Below are positions 6,445-10,973 of a DNA stretch of 10,973 nt, piece by piece. Position 1 is the stretch's first letter; the number at the start of each line of letters is the position of its first letter. The stretch covers positions 1-10,973 of the forward strand of contig CAZTHC010000034.1 of the NCBI GenBank assembly GCA_964613425.1, in the 5' to 3' direction. Position numbers and translations under genes: made by a program. The notes under the pieces are model-generated. The model saw nothing but the letters and a program-made list of their open reading frames with translations, did not search any database and was not told the origin of the DNA. Origin of the DNA: CAZTHC01 sp964613425. Lineage in GTDB: Bacteria; Bacillota; Clostridia; TANB77; CAG-508.

Positions 6445-6488
6445 AAAAAATAGTATCTAATATAATAATATTAGGTACTATTTTTATT
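6445..6488 (+). terminator. Rho-independent terminator after the SecD-like gene
   Basis: TAGTATCTAATAT (6451-6463) pairs with ATATTAGGTACTA (6468-6480) with one T-G pair and a four-base loop. The stem is flanked by a run of A on the left and TTTTTATTTT on the right, so it probably acts in both directions. Confidence 0.85.
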
Positions 6489-6530
6489 TTATGGGTAAAG
6501 AAAAATGTGATCATTATATTCATAAAAAAA

Positions 6531-6615
6531 TGTATGGGCAAGCCTAGTAGTTGCCCACGAAGGAAAATATATTGCAAATTATAGGGACGTATGGTATACG
6601 CCCAGTGGGGATAAA
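6531..6615. repeat. Second copy of the palindromic interspersed repeat family
   Basis: Two GC-rich hairpins are joined by an AT-rich linker. The first is TGGGCAA 6535-6541 with TTGCCCA 6551-6557. The second is GGG 6584-6586 plus CGTAT 6588-6592 with ATACG 6596-6600 plus CCC 6601-6603. The linker includes AAAATATATTGCAA (6564-6577), identical to 2676-2689, and the end AGTGGGGATAAA (6604-6615) matches the GTGGGGGAATAAA end of the cluster at 2842-2854. The hairpin sequences differ from those of the first cluster while the linker and ends are shared, which points to a modular family. Confidence 0.75.
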
Positions 6616-6640
6616 TATTTTTTATGAAAACTACATTTTT

Positions 6641-6682
6641 ATGTCTTGTTGAGCAAAACGAAGTGAAGTCGAAACATCTCAT
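6641..6682. repeat. Short interspersed repeat of the TGTTGAGC...GTCGAAACATCTC type
   Basis: The stretch reads GTCTTGTTGAGCAAAACG followed by AAGTGAAGTCGAAACATCTC. It matches from memory a short intergenic repeat seen in many unrelated bacterial genomes (a GTCATnnTGAGCGAAnCGAAGTCGAAnnATCTC pattern). It does not code for protein and has higher GC than its flanks. The origin and function of this repeat are unclear. It lies between the palindromic repeat and the rhodanese gene. Confidence 0.55.
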
Positions 6683-6728
6683 AGATAGATTGTAAGTATA
6701 TTAATACATAATTATTAACAGGCAGAAG

Positions 6729-7073
6729 GTGATTAAAATAGAAAAAATTTTAAACAGAATAATAAAATTAATTTATAAAACACGCACAACAGAAGAAATT
6801 GATATTTGTGAACTAAAGGAAATTATGAAAAAAGAAAATGCAGCTTTAATAGATGTTAGAAGTGAGCAAGAATTTAATGAAGGACATTTAGCAGGAGCAG
6901 TATTAATACCAAATTACGAAATAAATAAAATAAAAGATTTTGTACCAGACAAAAATAGAATAATAATATTGTATTGCAAAAGTGGAATACGAAGTAAAAA
7001 AGCAAAAAACATATTGAACAAAATGGGATATAAAAATGTATATAATTTGAAAGATGGACTAGAGGGAATATAA
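6729..7073 (+). CDS. Single-domain rhodanese-like sulfurtransferase
   Basis: 114 residues with one rhodanese domain. The domain shows ICELKEIMKKENAALIDVRS, EFNEGHLAGAVLIPN, and the active-site loop CKSGIRS with the catalytic cysteine at 83, ending in NLKDGLEGI. Such proteins carry a persulfide on the cysteine and pass sulfur between thiosulfate or protein donors and acceptors. The loop of six residues after cysteine is the sulfurtransferase rather than phosphatase size. About 25 basic residues (KILNRIIKLIYKTRTTEE) precede the domain and may form an amphipathic helix. The start is uncertain: GTG at 6729 overlaps the ribosome binding site AAGGTGA (6726-6732), whereas the codon at the ideal distance is ATA at 6738. 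The gene appears monocistronic, with a terminator right after it. No partner genes show its sulfur pathway. Confidence 0.85.
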   Translation: MIKIEKILNRIIKLIYKTRTTEEIDICELKEIMKKENAALIDVRSEQEFNEGHLAGAVLIPNYEINKIKDFVPDKNRIIILYCKSGIRSKKAKNILNKMGYKNVYNLKDGLEGI

Positions 7074-7088
7074 AATACTTTTGTACTA

Positions 7089-7120
7089 AAAAAGAACTCT
7101 AAAGGAATTAGAGCTCTTTT
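7089..7120. terminator. Bidirectional terminator between convergent genes
   Basis: AAAAGAACTCTAA pairs with TTAGAGCTCTTTT (7108-7120) with one mismatch and a five-base loop. A-run and T-run on either side let it stop transcription from both the rhodanese gene (plus strand) and the zinc-ribbon gene (minus strand). Confidence 0.85.
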
Positions 7121-7138
7121 AATATGTAAAATAAATAT

Positions 7139-7366
7139 CTATAATGTTTCCTTAGGAAGATTTTCACCACTAATAAACCTGTTTAAATTATTTATGGTTA
7201 TACCAGTATTAACAGACAATTCTTCTATAGAATTATAATTCCCATTAGCATCAAAATAATTTTTTAATTTTGAAATTTCAAATTTATCTTTTGGAGCACA
7301 ATTGCAACAAACATTATCATTTGAAACAAAAAAGCAACCACAACGTAAGCATTTTTTAAAATCCAT
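7139..7366 (-). CDS. Small zinc-ribbon/HTH protein, YvyF (TIGR03826)-like
   Basis: 75 residues on the minus strand. The first 25 form a zinc ribbon: C6-X2-C9 in KCLRCGCFFV and C20-X2-C23 in NVCCNCAPKD. The rest reads like a short helix-turn-helix: YNSIEELSVNTGITINNLNRFI. This order (zinc ribbon, helix, then an xxIEEVSxxTGVxxxxIxxFI segment) and length match the YvyF family (TIGR03826), which in Bacillus lies in the late flagellar operon next to flgM. Its exact role is not known to me. No flagellar gene is nearby here. The start ATG (complement of 7364-7366) has AAGGAGGT upstream at 7376-7383 in the reverse strand, a strong ribosome binding site. No clear minus-strand promoter was found. A different regulatory zinc-ribbon family is possible. 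Confidence 0.65.
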   Translation of the reverse strand: MDFKKCLRCGCFFVSNDNVCCNCAPKDKFEISKLKNYFDANGNYNSIEELSVNTGITINNLNRFISGENLPKETL

Positions 7367-7459
7367 AAGACGAACCTCCTTAAAATTAAAAATATTTTAT
7401 CATAATAATTCGAAAAATGGAATATTTAATTAGAAAATAGTGCAAAAAATACAATTATA

Positions 7460-7488
7460 TTGACATATTATGTAAAGTGTGTTAAAAT
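7460..7488 (+). promoter_or_regulatory. Near-consensus sigma-A promoter
   Basis: TTGACA at 7460-7465 is a perfect -35 box, and TAAAAT at 7483-7488 is one change from the -10 consensus, with a 17-base spacer. The start would be near 7495, about 37 bases before the ATG at 7532. It is the best promoter in the window and implies strong expression of the orphan coiled-coil gene. Confidence 0.75.
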
Positions 7489-7531
7489 AAAAATGTGGTC
7501 GGGAAAAAATAAAATAAAGGGAGTGTAATAT

Positions 7532-7924
7532 ATGAAAGGTTTTTTTGTAACATCACATATATTTGTAAATGAAGATGAAATTAACAAAGATATATTAAAA
7601 GAAAAAGACATAGAAAAAGAAGTTGAAGAATTAAAGGCAGAAATAGAAGTAACACAACAAACTGTATATAATCTAATAAAAAAATATGAAGATGTTAAAT
7701 TATTACAAGATAAAACTTCAAAATATTACTACTTAAAAATGGCCAATGAGCCAACAGAAGAAAATATAACAATGTTTAATAATCAAAATAAATACAATTG
7801 TGAATTAACTAAGAAATTTGAAGATTTGTTTGAACAAATAAATGAATTAGGAACATGTGATATAGAAGAATTTACAAGCAATAAGTATATTCAAGACAAA
7901 TTTTCAATTAAAAAAGTGTGTTAA
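7532..7924 (+). CDS. Hypothetical coiled-coil protein, 130 aa
   Basis: I do not recognise this family. The 130-residue product has no signal peptide and no membrane segment. After a short hydrophobic N-terminus (MKGFFVTSHIFVN) it is rich in lysine and glutamate. Residues about 20-55 (KEKDIEKEVEELKAEIEV and on) have heptad character typical of a coiled coil, and a second helical region lies around 85-107 (LTKKFEDLFEQINELG). It has three cysteines, one the last residue. AAAGGGAGTG (7516-7525) precedes the ATG. A strong promoter and its own terminator make it a single-gene unit, likely well expressed in the cytoplasm. Base and codon use match the neighbours. Confidence 0.7.
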   Translation: MKGFFVTSHIFVNEDEINKDILKEKDIEKEVEELKAEIEVTQQTVYNLIKKYEDVKLLQDKTSKYYYLKMANEPTEENITMFNNQNKYNCELTKKFEDLFEQINELGTCDIEEFTSNKYIQDKFSIKKVC

Positions 7925-7944
7925 TCTAATATAAATTTTAAAAG

Positions 7945-7985
7945 ATAGCTAGGCTAAATAAAGATTTGGTCTAGTTATTTTTTTG
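7945..7985 (+). terminator. Rho-independent terminator after the orphan coiled-coil gene
   Basis: ATAGCTAGGCTAAAT (7945-7959) pairs over all 15 positions with ATTTGGTCTAGTTAT (7964-7978), including a few G-U pairs and a four-base loop, followed by an eight-base T run. Confidence 0.9.
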
Positions 7986-8044
7986 TTTATTTCGTTGATT
8001 TTTTAGAAATAGCTTATTGAGAATTAATGAAAAAAATAATTTTT

Positions 8045-8081
8045 TTACAAATGTTACAAAAAAATTACGAAACAATTACAG
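8045..8081 (+). promoter_or_regulatory. Four phased TTAC(A/G) half-sites upstream of the TasA-like gene
   Basis: TTACAA at 8045 and 8054, TTACGA at 8065 and TTACAG at 8076 lie 9, 11 and 11 bases apart, close to one helical turn each. They end 25 bases before the -35 box at 8107. Such same-face direct repeats are typical of a cooperative activator site. The protein is unknown and chance is possible in AT-rich DNA. Confidence 0.35.
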
Positions 8082-8106
8082 TTTTGTTAAAAAATATCGA
8101 AAATAG

Positions 8107-8134
8107 TTGAATTATAAAATTATTGTGCTATATT
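8107..8134 (+). promoter_or_regulatory. Extended -10 promoter for the TasA-like gene
   Basis: TTGAAT at 8107-8112 and TATATT at 8129-8134 are spaced 16 bases apart, and TGC directly before the -10 gives an extended -10 element. The predicted start near 8141 leaves a leader of about 33 bases with AAAGGAGG at 8156-8163. Confidence 0.6.
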
Positions 8135-8173
8135 TAAGTAGAAATCAAAATTACAAAGGAGGATTCATTAAAA

Positions 8174-8680
8174 ATGAAAAAGAAAAACAAAAATTTACTA
8201 TTAATCGTATTGGTAATTGCAGTATTTGGTATGGCTATTGGTTATGCTGCATTATCACAAGCATTAACAATCAATGGAACAGCAAATGTTACAGCTGACT
8301 GGGATGTTAAAATTACAGGAATTGAAGAAGGTACTTTAACAGGTGCTACAACAAATGGAACTTTAGCATACACAGATGAAACAGCAACATTTTCTGTTGA
8401 TTTAGCTTACCCAGGTGCAACAGCAACATATCAAGTAACAGTTAAAAACGAAGGAAACATTGATGCAATATTAGGAGATATTGGTGGAATAACAGAAGCT
8501 AATGCTGCTGCTCCTACATCAGTAACATATTCTATAGATGCTGCAAAAGATGATGCATTAAATGCTGGAGCAACAAAAGTATATAATGTTACAGTTGAAT
8601 GGGCTAGAACAGATACAACAATACCAACAACTACAACAAAAACAGCAACAATCACATTACCATATAGCCAAGCACACTAA
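8174..8680 (+). CDS. Secreted TasA/camelysin-like beta-sandwich protein
   Basis: 168 residues. MKKKNK is followed by a hydrophobic segment (8-28) and the unusual junction IGYAALSQALTINGTA (22-37), shared with the downstream 8857 gene. The mature part begins NVTADWDVKITGIEEG and is rich in threonine, alanine and beta strand. It contains LAYPGATATYQVTVKNEGNIDAIL, the PG-x4-Y-x-VTVKNxGxIDA pattern found in TasA/camelysin (M73-like) and related fibre proteins. I see no cell-wall sorting signal or catalytic motif. The likely role is a small structural surface or matrix protein, cleaved by a SipW-type signal peptidase, which is encoded at 10055. A strong ribosome binding site, own promoter and a terminator right after suggest high, independent expression. 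Homology to TasA is by pattern only. Confidence 0.75.
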   Translation: MKKKNKNLLLIVLVIAVFGMAIGYAALSQALTINGTANVTADWDVKITGIEEGTLTGATTNGTLAYTDETATFSVDLAYPGATATYQVTVKNEGNIDAILGDIGGITEANAAAPTSVTYSIDAAKDDALNAGATKVYNVTVEWARTDTTIPTTTTKTATITLPYSQAH

Positions 8681-8690
8681 ATTTTAAATT

Positions 8691-8721
8691 AAAAAAGGAC
8701 AATTAAGATTTGCCCTTTTTT
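8691..8721 (+). terminator. Rho-independent terminator after the TasA-like gene
   Basis: AAAAAAGG and CCTTTTTT form an eight-pair stem that continues inside as CAA/TTG after one mismatch. It ends in a T run and starts 10 bases after the stop codon. Confidence 0.8.
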
Positions 8722-8749
8722 GTGGTTGGGCAGAAGAAGCCCAACCACA
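8721..8749. repeat. Perfect GC-rich inverted repeat
   Basis: TGTGGTTGGGC (8721-8731) and GCCCAACCACA (8739-8749) pair perfectly over 11 bases with a seven-base loop. It starts on the last T of the preceding terminator but has no T-run of its own. It may be a second stop signal, a 3' stabilising hairpin or a decayed mobile palindrome. Confidence 0.8.
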
Positions 8750-8758
8750 GCAATATTA

Positions 8759-8795
8759 TTTTAATATAATTTATTAAATATAAATTATATTAAAG
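8759..8795. repeat. Perfect AT-only inverted repeat upstream of the CBM2/Big_2 gene
   Basis: TTTAATATAATTTAT (8760-8774) and ATAAATTATATTAAA (8780-8794) are exact inverted repeats around a five-base loop, extendable by one T-G pair. It has no GC pairs. It resembles the hairpin at 4210-4254 in design but not sequence. It could be an operator or leader hairpin for the next gene. I see no good promoter between here and 8857. Confidence 0.7.
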
Positions 8796-8845
8796 TAATG
8801 TATATAAAGCCAAACATAACAAAAAATACATTATATAAGGAATTC

Positions 8846-8860
8846 ATGGAGGAAAAATGA
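8846..8860 (+). promoter_or_regulatory. Possible four-codon leader minicistron containing the ribosome binding site
   Basis: ATG GAG GAA AAA TGA reads in frame from 8846, and its TGA overlaps the ATG of the next gene as ATGA. AAGGA (8837-8841) lies upstream at a short distance. The GGAGG inside it is the ribosome binding site of the next gene, so this may be chance or a device for translational coupling. Confidence 0.3.
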
Positions 8861-9969
8861 AAAAAAAAAGACAGTTAAAAAGCAAAAAACAATTTCTATT
8901 TTCAACTAAAGTTTTAGTTATAATTTTTTTATGCTTAACTGCTTTTATAGGTATAGGATATTCATTACTTTCATCACAATTAAATATTTCAGGAACAGCT
9001 AGAATAATAACTGGACAAACACAATACAACGGAGTAGGAATTGTAGAGTTAACATTGTCTCAAACATGGGAAAGTGGAGGAGTATATCATTATCAATATA
9101 GTGGTGTAATAACTAATACTTCAAATCAAAAAATAAGTGGTTGGGAAGTTAGAGTCGGTTTTCCAAGTGGTGAGGTTTCAACTAATAGCGGCAGTAATGC
9201 AGAATTCGATTTACAAGACGGTGTATTGATATGTACAAATATGTCTTACAATAAAAATATTCAACCAGGAAAAACAACTAGTTTTGAAATTCAACTGGCA
9301 TCAACAAATTCAAATTTTAAATATACAGCATTATCATTAAATGGAATAAATATGCCAATACCAGAAGATCCAAACAATCCAGAAGATCCACCAGAACCAG
9401 CAGGAATATCAGTATCACCAACAAGTGCAGAAATTTATGTAGGAAATACTACAGGAATACTAGCAATGATGACACCAATAAATGCTGTAGGAACTATTAG
9501 CTGGACAAGTAGTAATACTTCTGTAGCTAGAGTGGATACACAAGGAAATGTAACAGCAGTTTCACCAGGTACAGCAACAATAACAGCATCAGTTAATGAC
9601 TATTCTGCAACATCTTCAATTACAGTTTTATCTGCAACAGTACAATCAGATACAATTGCGGTAGAATTTTCAAAATCTGGAGGTTGGACGCAGGGTGATT
9701 TAGACATTGCACAATATACAGTAAATATCGAAAACGTTTCAAATAGTGCGATAAGTTCTTGGGGATTTTCAGTAACTTTACCAACAGGTTCACAAGTTAA
9801 TCAAGCTTGGGGAGCATCATATACAAAAAGTGGAAACACATATACTTTTACTAATTTGTCATGGAATGGTTCAATTGCACCAGGACAGAAAAGGACAGAT
9901 GTTGGAATTATTATGGCAATTTCTGTTTCAGGATATACTCCAATTGCGACAAATTTAACAGCACAATAA
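8857..9969 (+). CDS. Secreted protein with two CBM2-like domains and a Big_2 domain
   Basis: 370 residues. A basic N-terminus and hydrophobic segment (about 15-34) run into IGYSLLSSQLNISGTA (33-48), the same junction as in the 8174 protein. Then comes a CBM2-like beta-sandwich (about 56-165: VITNTSNQKISGWEVRVGFP, then MSYNKNIQPGKTTSFEIQL), a proline/glutamate linker (167-183), a Big_2 immunoglobulin-like domain (184-260: ISVSPTSAEIYVGNT, then ISWTSSNTSVARVD and GNVTAVSPGTATITAS), and a second CBM2-like domain (265-370: SNSAISSWGFSVTLP, LSWNGSIAPGQ). CBM2 modules usually bind polysaccharide; Big_2 acts as a spacer or adhesion domain. No catalytic domain and no LPXTG or S-layer anchor is seen. 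It is therefore a carbohydrate-binding or adhesive surface protein rather than an enzyme. The signal peptidase gene follows after 85 bases without a terminator. Confidence 0.8.
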   Translation: MKKKRQLKSKKQFLFSTKVLVIIFLCLTAFIGIGYSLLSSQLNISGTARIITGQTQYNGVGIVELTLSQTWESGGVYHYQYSGVITNTSNQKISGWEVRVGFPSGEVSTNSGSNAEFDLQDGVLICTNMSYNKNIQPGKTTSFEIQLASTNSNFKYTALSLNGINMPIPEDPNNPEDPPEPAGISVSPTSAEIYVGNTTGILAMMTPINAVGTISWTSSNTSVARVDTQGNVTAVSPGTATITASVNDYSATSSITVLSATVQSDTIAVEFSKSGGWTQGDLDIAQYTVNIENVSNSAISSWGFSVTLPTGSQVNQAWGASYTKSGNTYTFTNLSWNGSIAPGQKRTDVGIIMAISVSGYTPIATNLTAQ

Positions 9970-10054
9970 CAAATTGATTTGTAGAACACATAGAGGTGGA
10001 CATCTTTATAAACCGCTACTTCAAAAAATATAAACAAATGCAAAAGGTGGGAAA

Positions 10055-10973
10055 ATGAAAAAAGCAAGTAATACAATAATATATATACTTATAATAATTT
10101 CAATGCTACTAACTATTTTTATTATTCCAAACTATTTTGAAGATTATGGTAAAATAGTTAATGTATGTATTTGGATAGTAATAGTTATAGCATCTGTTTC
10201 AATGCAAGGTGAACATGCACGATTTAAAGGAAACAAGGATAAAATACAAACAATATGCATTATATTAATAATTTATTATATAATTTATTGCTTAGCAGGA
10301 TTAGTATATGGATATAATACTAATCCACTTGCAAACGACATAATAAATATAATAAAAAATATATTTTTCATATTTTTAGTAATAATATTACAGGAATATG
10401 TTAGGTCAAAACTTATTAACTCAACGCAAAATATAGTAGTATATGCAATTGTTACAATATTATTTGCTATACTTAGAATTAATTATTCAAATTTTTTTAA
10501 TAATTTTGTAAATGGAGAAACAATATTTAAATATTTATCTTCAGTTGTATTTGTACAAATAATAATAAGTTGTTTGTCAACATATTTATGCAGTATAGGT
10601 GGAAATAAAATAAATTATGCGTTTGTAATACCAACAAATTTGATAGCTTTATTTTTACCAATATTTCCAGACTTAGATTGGTTTTTATCTACATTGGCAG
10701 AATCTATTTTGGTGCTTGCAATTTTCTTAGTTGTAAATTACGAACATACTATTAAAGTAAGTAGATTTTCTAGAAGAGATATAAAAAAGATGAGCCCATA
10801 TAGATTAGTTCCAACTTTAGTGGTAGCACTTATCTTAATAACATTTATCGCAGGATTACAACCATATAAACCGGTAGCGGTAATGTCAAATAGTATGGTA
10901 TCAGCATTTAGAAGAGGCGATGTAGTAATCTCAAAAAAAATAAAGAAAAATAAAATAGATACACTTCAAGTTG
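10055..10973 (+). CDS. Signal peptidase I of SipW/ER type with large multi-span N-terminus (3' end outside window)
   Basis: 306 codons, open at the window edge. The ATG at 10055 follows AAAGGTGG (10043-10050). The first 230 residues contain about eight hydrophobic segments (roughly 6-28, 34-52, 66-89, 97-117, 124-144, 160-181, 185-205, 209-229). A basic stretch (KVSRFSRRDIKK) and another helix (252-270) follow. After these comes AVMSNSMVSAFRRGDVVI, the catalytic serine motif of signal peptidase I with candidate Ser280. SNSM rather than SM at the same spot, as in SGSM, marks the SipW/archaeal/ER subgroup, which uses histidine rather than lysine as base; that base is beyond the window. SipW is usually under 200 residues with the serine near 50, so this N-terminus is unusual. 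The proline normally after SxSMx is serine here. It probably processes the two upstream proteins, as SipW does TasA. Confidence 0.8.
   Translation, partial: MKKASNTIIYILIIISMLLTIFIIPNYFEDYGKIVNVCIWIVIVIASVSMQGEHARFKGNKDKIQTICIILIIYYIIYCLAGLVYGYNTNPLANDIINIIKNIFFIFLVIILQEYVRSKLINSTQNIVVYAIVTILFAILRINYSNFFNNFVNGETIFKYLSSVVFVQIIISCLSTYLCSIGGNKINYAFVIPTNLIALFLPIFPDLDWFLSTLAESILVLAIFLVVNYEHTIKVSRFSRRDIKKMSPYRLVPTLVVALILITFIAGLQPYKPVAVMSNSMVSAFRRGDVVISKKIKKNKIDTLQV

Noticed and set aside
8107..8298. Open frame overlapping the start of the TasA-like gene
   Set aside because: It begins inside the promoter -35 region, overlaps a clear secreted-protein gene in another frame and has no ribosome binding site.
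9801..10076. Minus-strand open frame at the end of the CBM2/Big_2 gene
   Set aside because: It runs antisense across the gene end, the intergenic gap and the start of the peptidase gene, with no ribosome binding site or recognisable features.

Overview
The window is a strongly AT-rich stretch of a low-GC Gram-positive chromosome, almost certainly a clostridial Firmicute. The evidence is the ribosomal order rpsK-rpsD-rpoA-rplQ, a four-cysteine S4, strong AGGAGG-type ribosome binding sites, a Firmicutes-style 6S RNA, a TIGR04086/HD/SecD block, and SipW-type secretion genes. An uncultured gut clostridium is a reasonable guess but the species cannot be read from the sequence. Standard stop codons are used.

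Layout. 1-2559: 3' part of the alpha ribosomal operon (S11 C-terminus, S4, RNA polymerase alpha, L17 with a long internal insertion), closed by a terminator at 2572-2602. The S4-alpha gap can fold into a structured leader. 2634-2853: GC-rich palindromic interspersed repeats. 2855-3343: a stand-alone NadR-like nucleotidyltransferase. 3517-3700: a probable 6S RNA. 3716-3761: a terminator-like hairpin that contains the ribosome binding site of the next gene. 3762-6428: TIGR04086 membrane protein, an HD-domain hydrolase broken by a +1 frameshift, and a divergent SecD-like protein with no SecF after it. 6445-6682: terminator, another copy of the interspersed repeat and a second repeat type. 6729-7073: single-domain rhodanese. 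7139-7366 (minus strand): small zinc-ribbon/HTH protein of YvyF type, sharing a bidirectional terminator with the rhodanese gene. 7532-7924: orphan coiled-coil protein with a near-consensus promoter.

8174-10973 is the most interesting part. Two secreted or surface proteins, a small TasA/camelysin-like beta-sandwich protein and a larger protein with two CBM2-like domains around a Big_2 domain, share an unusual signal segment (IGYxxLSxxLxIxGTA). They are followed by a signal peptidase I of SipW/ER type (SNSM motif) whose catalytic part is preceded by about 275 residues of predicted membrane-spanning sequence. The arrangement suggests a dedicated export-and-processing system, analogous to tapA-sipW-tasA, in which the peptidase matures its two neighbours. 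That link is an inference from proximity and shared signal motifs. The peptidase runs off the end of the window.
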